The notes beneath the pieces were generated by a model, which did not search any database, had not been told where the DNA came from, and saw only the letters and a list, made by a program, of their open reading frames with translations. The position numbers and the translations under genes were made by a program. DNA of 64,000 bases from Asterias amurensis (lineage: Eukaryota; Echinodermata; Asteroidea; Forcipulatida; Asteriidae): assembly GCF_032118995.1 (NCBI RefSeq), contig NC_092650.1, forward strand, positions 21,328,501 to 21,392,500. The letters run 5' to 3'. Each line of letters begins with the position of its first letter. Position 1 is the stretch's first letter. Positions 46,701-57,381 of this stretch are shown one piece after another.

Positions 46701-49700
46701 AAGTTATTTGGGTCGACCTATAGCATGTATAGAGTCACTCCTAATCTATTTGATTCGGTGCGATTCTGACATGTCTGTCTGAACCAGGTGTGAACTGGGT
46801 GTTACTTGGAATGTCTGGGCCCTATTATAATTTCCAACCCTATTACTATTGGTACACTCTTCAGCCGGACTGCATGGCTCTTTCCATCAAATACAACAAA
46901 ATACAGTACTCAAGCTATGGTGTTTCCACAAAATACCAGCTGTGTGGTATTAACTCATTCACCCTAATGCTAGCCTTGATATGTTACTTTGTGGAAGTGT
47001 GGTGATTGTGAAGGAGGGTTTTAGCGTATTGATTAAACTCAATGAGCCTGCTCAGCAGCCACACATTCCAATTAGGGAGTATTCATTCCATTGAGAGCTC
47101 AATATCCAGCTTGGTGTTCTTCCCTATTGTGTCTTCAGTGTTCTTAGAATCTCTTGAATTTTTAAGAGGGTTTCTGAGGTACAGTAACCTCTGTACAGGA
47201 GCAAATTGGTGCGTTAAAGGGAAGGTACACGTTTGGCAAAAACAAATATTAACTTAAAATCTGACTTGATGAGCATTGATGAGCTGTTGATAGCATAAAA
47301 CATTGTGGGAAACAAATCTCTCTGAAGTAACGTAGTTTTTTAGAAAGAGGTAATTGCTCACTTAAATAATAAAAAGACTTCTAGCTAAGTCTTTTATTCC
47401 TATCTGAAAGCACACAAATTCGTCCAACAAGAGTGTTTTGTCTTTCAGAATTTTCTCGCAACTTCGATGACCAATTGAGCCCAAATTTTCACAAGCTTGT
47501 TATTTTATGCGTACGGGATGCACCAAGTGAGAACACTGGTCTTTGACAATTACCAAATTTGTACAGTGCCTTTAAAGTAGGCTACATATTGGGGGGGGGG
47601 GCATGGTATAATTCACTGTGTTACTAAAGAAAGTTTCTTGGCCTCTGCATACCACTTATCCTCTCCAGCATTGTTGACTGACAATGAACCACTGTGAAGA
47701 CATTCTTTGACTGGAGAATGTTTACAGTTATATTTAAACCCCGCAGAAGAATATGGTTACCTTGGATGCAAAACTAGGTGATGTTTAGATAAGCATGTAT
47801 GCTTAAATCATCTTGGGGTCCGCTAGCCCTTGTGTCCTTGGTCAAGGCACTTCATTCGGTACCCTGTGGGGCATGGTGTACTTTCCCTATTGTGTATTCA
47901 TTGATTGCTTGGAAACTCTGGAATATTTTAGAAAATTTTAGGGTGGGGTTACTTCTGCTTAAGAAATTATAGTCTTAAAGTAAAGTATGGGAACAATTTC
48001 CCTTGTATAGCAGATCAAAACGCTACACAAAATAGTTCAGTTGCTACTAAAGAAAATCATCATTTGCTGCTCAATAACATGGAGCTATTACATTCAGACA
48101 GTGTGCACAGTTCCCTGAAACACATGTTACATCTGAAGCTAAATGCAGGGTCTAAGGGTCCTCGCTCTCATTCATTTGGTGCCCGACATGGTATCCCCCC
48201 CCCCACCCACCCTATAAGTCATGTGCCTTCATTGTGTGCTGGAAACTCTGGAATGTTTGGGAGAATTTTAGGGTGGGGGTCTTCTGTCATGTCTGTACAA
48301 GAGGTAAATAGTGTGTTAAAGGAAAGTATGGGAACTTTGGGGGAATTCACCTTGTAAACATGAAGAAAGTTTTCTGGCCTCTGCACATCACTAATCCTTT
48401 CTAGCATTGTTGCACTGACAATGAATAACTGTGAAGACTTCCTTTGACAGGAGAAACTTAACAGTTATATTTAAAACCAATCAGGGCATGGTTGATACCT
48501 CTGCACACATCAGTAATCCCCTCTTGTGCTGTTGACATAATGATCCACATTGAATTGGGGCCTACTTTAATTGTGGCAGGAGAATATAACAGTTAACAGT
48601 AAAAGTAGGATTTGCATAAAGGTGGAAATACAATCAAGTGAGGTTTGCAGACTGGACTCCATCTAACACAGCATTATTTATTAAGGGAATCAATGTGTGA
48701 TGAAGAGGTTTTCAACTAGTGGTTTAAACCCACGCCGAGGCCTGGACTTGATCATTTTACCGAGACGAAGTCGAGGTAAATTATCAAGAACCAGGCCTCG
48801 GCGGGTATAAACCACTAGTTGAACACCAATTCAACACACTTTGATTCCCATTCAAAAATACCTTTCGGGAAAAAAACATCAATACTTTTTGGTCAAAAGG
48901 TAAATAAATGCAAAAATTATTATTCTTTGATTTCCTTCAACACAACATCCCTCCAGCTATGAAATGGTTATAGGCCCTCGGGTAAGCAACTCCTTATAAA
49001 GAGATGTTGTACATGTTGCGCGTATCGCGTGATGTGGCACAACTGTTTCAGCCGTTCCTCTAGACCAATAGGAATGAAGAAACTTATACGCACAAGTGCA
49101 AGCGAGCGTGTCACGCCCATGTTATAACACTTTTTACTGGTGTTATATCATCCGTTCAAACAACACCTCGTGATGCCCTCTCGGCGACCAATCAGAATGA
49201 ATAAACTGTCTTAGGTATTTATAAATAATTATTAATTATATATTTTGTACTATTTCTGTTTTTGATTTATTATTATTTTGTTATTACTTGAGTCCTTGCA
49301 CTAGACGTGGGCTAACTTTCAAAAAGCTGGTTAAAAACAGAGAAAATTGCTTCAAAATATTGATGTTAAAGTTTTTTCTTCACAGACACTATACATGTGA
49401 AATGGCATTTTGGGTGGTAACCGGTATCTGAAAAGCATAACTGGGTGTGGGTCAATCCTTGGCTACTTTTCGTACTTAACATCTCTGTTGGGCACTAGAC
49501 ACAAGAGGGGGTAGTTCACATGAAAAGGAGTTTGACAAAGGTCCTTTACGAATCCTGACTTCGGCTTTAGATTCGGTTTCAGGCGGCCGTTCTCTTGTCT
49601 GAAGCCCTTAGCGTATGCAAAGCATGCGCAAATTTCAAAACAACTGTGCGAGCACCAAGCTAGCCTGAGCCGAATCTTGAGCTAAATTTTGTAAATGGCC

Positions 49701-52700
49701 TTAAAAGTACTGAATGAGTGTCTATTATTATTATGATTATTTCTGTGTTCAGGCTTTGGGGAGAAGGATACAGAGGAGGTTTTGTCGCTCTTCACTGATT
49801 CTGGTCTCTACCTTCTAGCATTGACGATGGTGGTCTCAATGTTTCATGTGAGTTTAGCAGGTTATTGTACTTGGGCGTAATTTAACAATCAGTAAGGACT
49901 AATAATGTTGATTTTTTTGTTAATAGCGTGTCGTAGCCGAGCGGTCACTGGACACAAGCTCTGGTGTTGTCAGCAGTACAGTGTGGGTTTGAAGCATGAC
50001 ACTTTGTCATTATCGCTTTGTAAAAACTCCGGGGATCACCGAGGGAGTCATAGTTTAAACAATTGCACGAGTAAAAGCAGCCAATATTTGTTTTATAACA
50101 CCCCATACATTTCTAAATACTGTACAGACTTTACAGACCTGAATGCTACAATCCACGGACGACGGGAATACAGATTGCGAAAACTTTTACTGTGCTCTGC
50201 ATGCAGTGTCATGTAATCTGAAATGGTTACAGACTATTAATTTATCATCCTCGTACACGCAACGGTCGTCCGGGTAATGCACGCCGTGTGCTAGTCTTCG
50301 GACTAGCGCACGGCAAACCGATGCGCTATCACACGGCCGTCGTCTAGCAAAACTAAGACATATCATGTGACGCGCTCTAAACCAATGAAAAGGCAGAATA
50401 TTGGTAAGGGGTGTTATAATATAAAACATTGTGAGAAACACTCCCTCTCAAGTAATGTAGCTTTTGAAAAAGAGGTAATTTCTCTATAAATTATTTGAAT
50501 TTAATATTAAAAGAGACCTCAGCTGAGGTCTCGAATTCAAAGCGTCTGTGCGACAAGGGTGTTTTTTCTTCCATTATTCTCTCGCAACTTTGATAACCAA
50601 TTGAGTACAAATTGAGAACACTGGTCTTTGACAATTACTAAAGGTGTCCTGTGCCTTTAAAGCCATACACTTTCGGAACAGAAATATTATTCCATGAAAT
50701 GCTTTACTTTTTGACAAAACATTAAAACAATTATCAATTCTCGATGTTGAGAATTATGGATTTATAAGCGCATGTCATGACACAGCGAAACGTGCAGAAA
50801 CAAGGGTGGGTTTTCCCGTTATTTTCTCCCTACTCCGATGACCGATTGAGCCTAAACTTTCACAGGTTTGTTATTTTATATATATATAAGTTGTGATACA
50901 CGAAGTGTCGAACTTTGGACAATACTGTTTACCGAAGTTGTCCAATGGCTTTAAAAGAAAACCACTCACTGATATGCTTATCATTAACTATTTTTGTATT
51001 CTTCTTCTTCACAGTTATTGTTTGATTTCCTGGCATTCAAGAATGATATTTCCTACTGGAGAAAGAGGAACACAATGGCTGGCCTCTCTACAAGAACAGG
51101 TAAAGAAAGATTTCAAAAAACAGCTCGGATCAGATGTTGATTTTAAATCTCCATGCACGTCACACTTTCATGATCTGTCTATTTTGTGTTCCTCTAAAAA
51201 TGGATTAAAATAAAACTTGCGAAACTGTTTGGCGGGTGGCATGTTGTGGCTGAGTGGTCAAGTGCACCGCACCCAAGCTGTGGTGGGTGTGATCAGCAGA
51301 GTTTGGGTTCCAGTCCTGGGCCAAATTTAATAATAATAATAATAATATTTATTCGGGCAAACACATTTTCATATAGCTGTTAAGCAGAAAATAGCTGTTA
51401 AGCAGAAAATACTACTGAGTAGTGTGATCCCTTTGCAGCACAAATTTGACTAAATTTGGATGGGTGCATTGGACGTCATAGCCGTAAGGTACAAGTGTAG
51501 AAAGAAAATAAACAAAGTGGGGACAAAAGCACAAGAAGTTGACAAAATCCAACAAATTTTGGGTGCAGGTTAAAAAGCTTGACTAGAAGATTTAGAGGAG
51601 CCTGGAACCAACCTCTTGGCTAAGCAAACAGTGGGGCACCAGTTGTGATAACGTACACTTAATGGAATCGTGGCTGGTAAGCACTTGTTATGTAATCTCT
51701 GTGTAGAAGTCTTTTCAAGTCACTATAACTTGACCGACTTTTTCTTTGTCCATGTGTTTAGTTGTGTGGCGTGGTGTGAGCCAGATCATCATATTCTTCT
51801 ACCTCCTTGATCAGGAGACTAGCTATCTTGTTCTGATACCAGCTGGGATTGGGATGTTCATTGAGGTAGGTTGATTTGTCGAACACGAAGCTTTGTCCGC
51901 CATTTTCTACTATTTGGGGTTTTCCTCCCTATTATAAAACTGACATTCCTTCATCATTTTCTATACACAAGTATCTTCAGATCTACGGTCGCAGTGCTGG
52001 TTCTTTTTTTGAGGGGCCGAGTCTCTTAGTTTCTTTATCAAAAAATATATAGTTTAGTTCAAACCCAAACTATTTATAAAACTTAGTCAGTTTCCCTTGT
52101 GTTTTATTACTTTACATATATGATTTTGATAATGATAATCACATGTCTTGGGAAAGTGCTGAGTACAGTGTCATAAAGGAACGTTACAGAATTGGTAAGA
52201 AACAAAAATCGTGAAGATCACAGATTTACATCAAACTTACATGGTCTAATGATGATCATAGTTGAAAACATTCCTTGGAATATTTCTGTGTGAAATTTCA
52301 TATTTGATGAGAAAATATATAATCTAACTTCTCGTTTGGAGTTTATCGCTCAGTGAGCGTACAGGTTTGTCAGTTTATATATATGGTGGATTACATAATG
52401 TGCTAACATTGCCAGCAACTGTTTTATTAGCAGAAACAAATTCTGTAATGTTCCTTTAAACACACGTCAAGTACAGGTAAAACAATATCCTTTATCCTAG
52501 AATTGTGGACAAGTCGTTAAATGTCTGTCGTGGTGATAGTGTTCCGACTCTATTCCGACTGTCCCCGCGATTCCCGCAAATTTCCCGCGAGATTACTGCT
52601 CTCAAGACTATACGACCCCAGGAGTAGAAGTCGGCAACCAGCAATTCGCGCAAAAGCATTGATCTGGCGAGAGCACCACCACAACTCGTCTATTCTCACT

Positions 52701-55700
52701 GGGGAAGACCATTTACGACTTGTCCACAAGTCTACCTTTATCCCGGTTGCAAATATAACATCTGTTACACAATAATCATGTCAACAATATCTCATCACAT
52801 AGATGTGGAAAGTGAAGAAGGCCTTTAAGGTTCAGCTTACCTTCTCTGGAATCCGACCGTGCGTCTCGTTTGGAAGTACGTCAGACACTGAGAAGGCTAC
52901 AGAAGCAATCGACTCACAGGCCATGCAGTATCTATCCTACGTCCTGTATCCGCTGTGTATAGCGGGGGCTGGCTACTCATTGCTATATGTGTCTCATAAA
53001 AGGTAAGTCCAGTAATAGTAATACTCATTTCTGCTATAGTTTTTTTTTTTTCTTTGCAAGTCGCCAGACACACAAGGCCTGAAGGCCACTTCAAGGTATG
53101 GGCTACAATTATTTTATTCCAGAGGCCGTTGCCACCTACTCCTAAGGCTGAAACAATGGGTTCTTCTTTACAGTCAGAATGGATGTAGGCTTGTGTATCA
53201 TCAATCCGAAGCCTGGCCGGTAGAGCAGAAAGCACTACCTCCCCAATTTGTAGCGAGTGTTGCGACCGGGACTCAAGCCCACACTCTGTTAATCAAACAT
53301 CAGAGCTTGAATCTGGTGCTCTTAACCACTCTGCCATGACACGCCAAATGGTGCTTTATTTGCGGGCATTTTGAAGCGCAAAAAAATATTCAGGATTGGT
53401 AAGGATAAAAAAAAAAAATAATTGATTAAATTTAGCTCCTGCGTTTCGGTCAAACCAGAGAAATCAATCAAAAGTAGAACCTATTTCCAGTCAAAGTGGA
53501 AGGAAACGTAAAGAGCTCCAGGTTGAAGATTCGATGACCCTCATGTTTCAAAGTTTTTAATTTCTTGTGTGTATTTTGTTTGTTTTGAAACAGTTGGTAT
53601 TCTTGGCTGGTTAAGAGTCTAGTAAATGGCGTCTATGCATTCGGCTTTCTCTTTATGCTACCACAGTTGTTTGTTAATTACAAGGTAAGAGTTTTTACGA
53701 TCTGGCCTAAATAAAAGTAATTTGCCGACACTTTCTCAAAATCCTCCATCATTAGGGAGACTTTATCAACCAAACAATGCCCAAACATGCTTGTCATAAC
53801 ACCTTGGTCATGTTTTGTGTATCCCATTTACACAAGTGTTGGCATTTGATCATTGGTTAAAAATATTTAAGAGAGTTTGGTTCAGTCACTATGACTTGAC
53901 TGTTACAACAAAATTGTAACAAAGTTTTGGCTTTTAGGCTTGATTTCAGATGGAAGATTTTGCAAACTAACAACTGCCTAATGACTATCGCTCAAGCATA
54001 CCGACCAATGCAATAATATTCATGAAATTGTCAAGTCCCAAAAACATGAAAATAAAAGAAACAAAGTATACTTTGAGAACATCAACTTCCAAGCGATGTA
54101 CTCTTTTTACAAAGTGTCTGAGATTGCCCCAAAAAACGATCACAATAAAGGTAGACAAATCTGCCCCATGAACAAGATGGCACATTTTACCATGAAAGTG
54201 TTTGTTGATCTTCGAAGATTTCTTTTTTAATGCCCGGCGATTTGAGAACAATATCTCACTGAGTTCTTTATTTCAGATTATTTAAAATGTAAAATTATTG
54301 ATTGTATGTGAGTGTTTTTAAAAATATTGTATAGTTGTGGTGATTACTCAAAAATTTACTTATATTCTTTAAACTTTGGTTTCTACTTTTGCAGTTAAAA
54401 TCTGTCGCTCATTTACCATGGAGAGCCTTCATGTATAAGGTAAGTTAATTATAATTTTTTTAGGCAAATTTATGCAATACTCACTAATTACAGAAATCCA
54501 AAATTAAGATTCAAAGAATTGACAGCTCAAAAAATTATACTGGTTGATAACCTATTGATATGAAGTTTCAAGTTAGCACTATTTCTGCAGTTGTGAGAAC
54601 AAAAAACACCTGTTATTAAAGGGACATTTAATCATAATTTTGTTGGGGAAGAGTTAATTCAACTCCCATCCTCTTGTTACCAATAAACACACGATGCAAC
54701 CAACCTGTGAACATTCAACTTAAACCACAAAGTTTCTGTCATGGGACTTTGAGCACACACTCCTGTATGCTTGTTTTTGAAAAGGCATTTTCTCCTTGGT
54801 AAAAAGAATCCTGTGAAGAAATTGTAAATTTCTACTTGAGCATTTCATGGTCACCAAGACAATGACCAGGGTGCATGGAGCCAATCGCCTTTGTTGCCCC
54901 ATCAAGCCTTTACTCGGAATGTGGCATATGATGTAAGCAATGATGAATTCCTTGGTCTTCAAATGGTGTTTTCTCAAATAAAACAGTATTTGAGGCGGCA
55001 TTAATTCTCTGGAGGATTGATACTGGTGTCAACTTTATAATCAATGAGCTTTCACATTGAAACTAGTCAATTTATTTTGTCATTACAAATCCTATAGTTT
55101 GTTTGAGCCTGTTATCATCGGTCGTTTTTAAATTTAAATGTTTCATGTTTTTTATTTCTGTCATTTTTGCTCTTGCAGGAGGTAATTTTCAAAAAAACAT
55201 TCTTTGGAAACTTATATTTGACTTTTTTTTTCTATTTCTGCAGGCCTTTAATACTTTTATAGATGACATCTTCGCCTTTATTATCACCATGCCAACAGCT
55301 CATAGGCTAGCATGCTTCAGGGATGATATTATATTTGTCTTGTATCTCTATCAACGATGGTAAGATTTATTTTGATTTCATTATCGGATGATAAGTTTTG
55401 ATGATGGAGTCATCAGAGCGTGGGTTTAGAAACCCGATCGTGACTCTCATGTCACTTGTGTCTTTGTGCATGTCACTTAAATGCCCTTTTTTATGTCATT
55501 TGTGTCCTTTGGTATGACACTTGTGTTTTTGTGCGTGACACTTGTGTCCTATAGCATGACACGTGTGTTTTGTGCTTGACACTTTGGTATGACAGTTGTG
55601 TCTTTGTGCGTGACACTTGTGTTCTTTGACATGAAACATGAGTCCTTGAACATGACACTTGTGTCCTTGGCCATGTTACTTGTGCCCATTGGTATGACAC

Positions 55701-56370
55701 ATGTGTCTATTGGTATGACACAATAATATGTCTTTGAGCATGACACCCAAGTCCTTGGGCGTGTCACTTTTGCCCTTTGATATGATCAAAACAATGAGTT
55801 GTCAACCACTGACACTACCACAAAACCCACACTACTCAAAGAGATTTACACATGGTACTACCTTAAACCTCACCTGGGCCCAATTTCATAGAGCTGCTAA
55901 GCACAAAAATTTGCTAAGCATGAAATTTCTTCCTTTATAAAAACAGGTGATTACCATCAAAATGTCAACGTGATTTTCAGGATAAGCAAACAACAGCTGA
56001 ATACCAGTAGCAAGCAATATGCAACAAATGAAAATTTTGTTGGTAATCCTGTTTTTCCCAAGGAAGAAATTTCATGCTAAGCAAATTTTAGTGCTTAGGC
56101 AGCTCTATGAAATTGGGCCCAGATTATACTCCGACCATGTAAAGTTTCAAATTCTACTAAGCTCACAAATTTTAAAAATTAATAAAATTCTAAATACCGG
56201 TTCTAAAATCTAAAACCCTAATATTGTCTCCCTACAGGTTGTATCCAGTGGATAAGAAACGAGTCAACGAGTATGGCATGTCATTCGAGGAGAAAGAAAA
56301 CGCTGTGACCAACGAGGAGAAAGAGAACGCTGTGGCCAAGGGCGATGAGGTCAAGGAACATGTGGACTAG
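40768..56370 (+). CDS. CLPTM1L: CLPTM1-like protein (ER multi-pass membrane protein), 14 exons, complete
   Basis: CLPTM1L (CRR9) is an ER membrane protein, reported as a lipid scramblase for glucosaminyl-phosphatidylinositol in GPI-anchor synthesis. Exons: 40768-40938, 41633-41736, 42590-42773, 43539-43663, 45021-45093, 45910-46027, 49753-49847, 51015-51099, 51762-51865, 52803-53002, 53594-53684, 54395-54439, 55244-55359 and 56238-56370. All are GT-AG, phases agree, total 547 residues (human 538). Diagnostic stretches: [79 protein letters not shown]-like [89 protein letters not shown] and [16 protein letters not shown]. One N-terminal membrane helix (about 10-30), a large luminal part with sequons NFT83, NVS95 and NGT105, and about five further helices from residue 275. 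The tail has a duplicated EEKENAV. Confidence 0.96.
41788..42058. repeat. Large foldback in CLPTM1L intron 2
   Basis: ATATAGAAAGGTTTGCGGTA (41790s) is inverted as ACCACAAACCTTTCTATATA (42038-42057). Further in, CGACGTTTCGATCAGTATGC with TCTGATC faces GATCAGAGCATACTGATCGA with AACGTCG. The centre is an AAAATATAATAATAATAG run. No ORF. Confidence 0.7.
42955..43167. repeat. Family F foldback (GAGCTGCTAAGCACAAAA), copy 1
   Basis: CAGAGCTGCTAAGCACAAAA at the left and CTAGCAGCTCTATGAAATTG with GGCCCAGG at the right, with GTGAAATTGTTGCC and GAAGAAATTTCATGCTTAGC inside. Same design as 55880-56123. Diverged pieces are near 42390-42512 and 14060-14220. CLPTM1L intron 3. Confidence 0.65.
43851..44229 (+). 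repeat. Family B element copy (CLPTM1L intron 4)
   Basis: AACAGTGGACACTATTGATA to AATAGTGTCCACTGCCTTTAA. All B-family core words are present. Confidence 0.8.
44550..44909 (+). repeat. Family B element copy (CLPTM1L intron 4)
   Basis: AAAGGCACTGGACACTATTG to AATAGTGTCCACTGCTAA. About 320 bp after the previous copy, same orientation, with a small internal deletion after the GAGGTCTCGAAATCAAA stretch. Confidence 0.8.
45386..45626. mobile_element. MITE-like element with GTATAGACCGTATTG inverted ends
   Basis: GTATAGACCGTATTG at the left and CAATACGGTCTATAC at the right are exact complements. Sub-terminal CGCCATCTTGTAGG and CGACATCTTGTAGG also recur. No ORF. CLPTM1L intron 5. TA dinucleotides within the ends would suit a TA-targeting family, but this is not proven. 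Confidence 0.65.
46425..46620. repeat. Cluster of small palindromes (CCAACTATAGTTGGGAC)
   Basis: GTCCAAACTACTGTTTGGACGG, CCAACTATAGTTGGGACGGC and GGTCCCAACTATATAGTTGG form adjacent short hairpins in CLPTM1L intron 6. Confidence 0.5.
47214..47575 (-). repeat. Family B variant (TTAAAGGGAAGGTACACGTT ends)
   Basis: Ends differ (GGGAAGGTACACGTTTGG and AAATTTGTACAGTGCCTTTAA) but the interior GATGACCAATTGAGCCCAAA, TTCACAAGCTTGTTATTTTA and CTCTCTGAAGTAACGTAG match families A and B. TTAA is at both ends. CLPTM1L intron 6. Confidence 0.7.
47620..48600. repeat. Diverged tandem duplication in CLPTM1L intron 6
   Basis: AAAGTTTCTTGGCCTCTGCA with CATTGTTGACTGACAATGAA at 47627-47700 recurs near 48365-48430. 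GGAAACTCTGGAATATTTTAG at 47909 recurs at 48241. Period about 330-740 bp depending on the block, so at least two rounds are likely. Confidence 0.5.
48685..48822. repeat. Palindrome with TTCAACTAGTGGTTTAAACC arms
   Basis: TTTTCAACTAGTGGTTTAAA and CACGCCGAGGCCTGG on the left mirror CCAGGCCTCGGCGGGTATAA and ACCACTAGTTGAACA on the right, with GAGACGAAGTCGAGG-type centre. Design is like the palindrome of element H (28663-28764). Confidence 0.65.
50026..50419. repeat. Composite element H, copy 2
   Basis: CCGGGGATCACCGAGGGAGT through TTATAACACCCC to GGGGTGTTATAA. Closely similar to 28735-29163 but with one, not two, of the GTGCTAGTCTTCGGACTAGC hairpins. It runs straight into a family B fragment. CLPTM1L intron 7. 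Confidence 0.75.
50420..50660 (-). repeat. Family B fragment
   Basis: ATAAAACATTGTGAGAAACA to GACAATTACTAAAGGTGTCC and CTGTGCCTTTAA. The left third is missing at the junction with element H. Confidence 0.65.
50657..50954 (-). repeat. Family A element copy sharing TTAA with a family B fragment
   Basis: TTAAAGCCATACACTTTCGG to CCAATGGCTTTAA. It is shortened inside. Its left TTAA is the same TTAA that ends the B fragment. Confidence 0.75.
51238..51330 (+). repeat. tRNA-derived SINE head
   Basis: TTGTGGCTGAGTGGTCAAGTG (A-box like) and GTTTGGGTTCCAGTCCTGGG (B-box like) with a long variable region, as in leucine/serine tRNAs, followed by an AATAATAAT run. CLPTM1L intron 8. Confidence 0.55.
53060..53345 (-). 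repeat. SINE: tRNA-like head plus conserved body
   Basis: The minus strand reads GTCATGGCAGAGTGGTTAAG then GGGCTTGAGTCCCGGTCG (A and B box), followed by a body with GGGGAGGTAGTGCTTTCTGC and TACCGGCCAGGCTTCGGATT. The body recurs at 58990-59185. Open frames across it are shadows. CLPTM1L intron 10. Confidence 0.7.
55436..55790. repeat. Minisatellite of about 21 bp (TGACACTTGTGTCCTTTGG)
   Basis: About 15 units of the type ATGACACTTGTGTCTTTGTG, in CLPTM1L intron 13, with one 3-unit block shortened. Minus-strand frames such as [16 protein letters not shown] are translations of the repeat, not genes. Confidence 0.85.
55880..56123. repeat. Family F foldback, copy 2
   Basis: GGGCCCAATTTCATAGAGCT with GCTAAGCACAAAAATTTGCT at the left; GCTCTATGAAATTGGGCCC at the right. 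Arms of about 70 bp are nearly complementary. CLPTM1L intron 13, about 115 bp before the last exon. Confidence 0.8.
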
Positions 56371-56437
56371 ATTCCCAAATTGTTTCTCCTTGTGCCAAAT
56401 CCATAAAAGCTACAAGTTGGATCATATTTTGTTACTT

Positions 56438-56445
56438 ATTAAATT
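56438..56445 (+). terminator. Candidate polyadenylation signal ATTAAA for CLPTM1L
   Basis: TTATTAAATTTGG about 70 nt after the TAG. A run of AATAAA motifs at 57906-57950 is an alternative that would put two family A elements in the 3' UTR. Confidence 0.3.
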
Positions 56446-56545
56446 TGGTTACTAGGCAAGGTCATACAATTGGTAATCACTCTTAAAATTAGTGGTCAAA
56501 AACTTTTGGCAAGAAGCCTACAGCAGCTTTCCAGCTTTCGATAGT

Positions 56546-56904
56546 TTAAAGCCATTGGACCCTTTCGGTAAAGTGTTGTCAAAGGCCCACACTTTGTGTA
56601 CCACAACTTCTATATCAAATAACAAACCAGTGAAAATTTAGGCTCGGGAGAAAACAACGGAAAAACCCACCCTTGTTTCCGCGCGTTTTGCCGTGTCATG
56701 ACATATGTGTTTAAAATAAATCCGTAATTCTCGTTAACGAGAATTTATATTGTTTTGCAGTTTTCTCAAAAAAGTACAGCATTTCATGGAATAATATTTT
56801 AAGAGAGGTCTTTCACCATTGCCTTCTGTAAACCCTGTAAGTTATTTGTACATTTGTGAACCTTTATTTTTTTTTTCTGAACCGAAAGGGTCCAATGGCT
56901 TTAA
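56546..56904 (+). repeat. Family A element copy
   Basis: TTAAAGCCATTGGACCCTTT to GGGTCCAATGGCTTTAA, with GTTTCCGCGCGTTTTGCCGT and TTCTCGTTAACGAGAATTTA (a small internal palindrome). Confidence 0.85.
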
Positions 56905-57021
56905 GGCATTTTGAGAAACATTTCACTCCAAAGTAATGTTGTTTTCAATGGTATCCCAAAAACGTGACCACCATTTGCACTTGTTAGCTTTTTTTGTATA
57001 TACCTTCAATTATATATAGGA

Positions 57022-57381
57022 TTAAAGCCATTGGACACTTTCGGTTAACCGTATTGTCCAAAGGCCCACACTTCTTGTATCACGACTTATATATAAAATA
57101 ACAAACCTGTGAAAATTTAGGCTCAAATGGTCATCGGAGTCGGGAAACACGAAAACCGACCCTTGTTTCCGCATGTCATCACAAGTTTTTAAAGTATAAT
57201 TCTCGATATGGAGAATTTATAATTGTTTTAATGTTTTCTCAAAGAGTAAAGCATTTCATGGAATAATATTTCAAGAGAAGTCTTTCACCATTACCTTCTG
57301 TAAACCCTGTAAGTTATTTGTAAATCTGTGAACTATTTTTTATTTATTTTTCTCTGTTCCGAAAGTGTCTAATGGCTTTAA
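57022..57381 (+). repeat. Family A element copy
   Basis: TTAAAGCCATTGGACACTTT to GTGTCTAATGGCTTTAA. Same orientation as the copy 117 bp to the left. Confidence 0.85.

Noticed and set aside
55436-55790. CRISPR-like array
   Set aside because: Units are contiguous without unique spacers, and the genome is animal.
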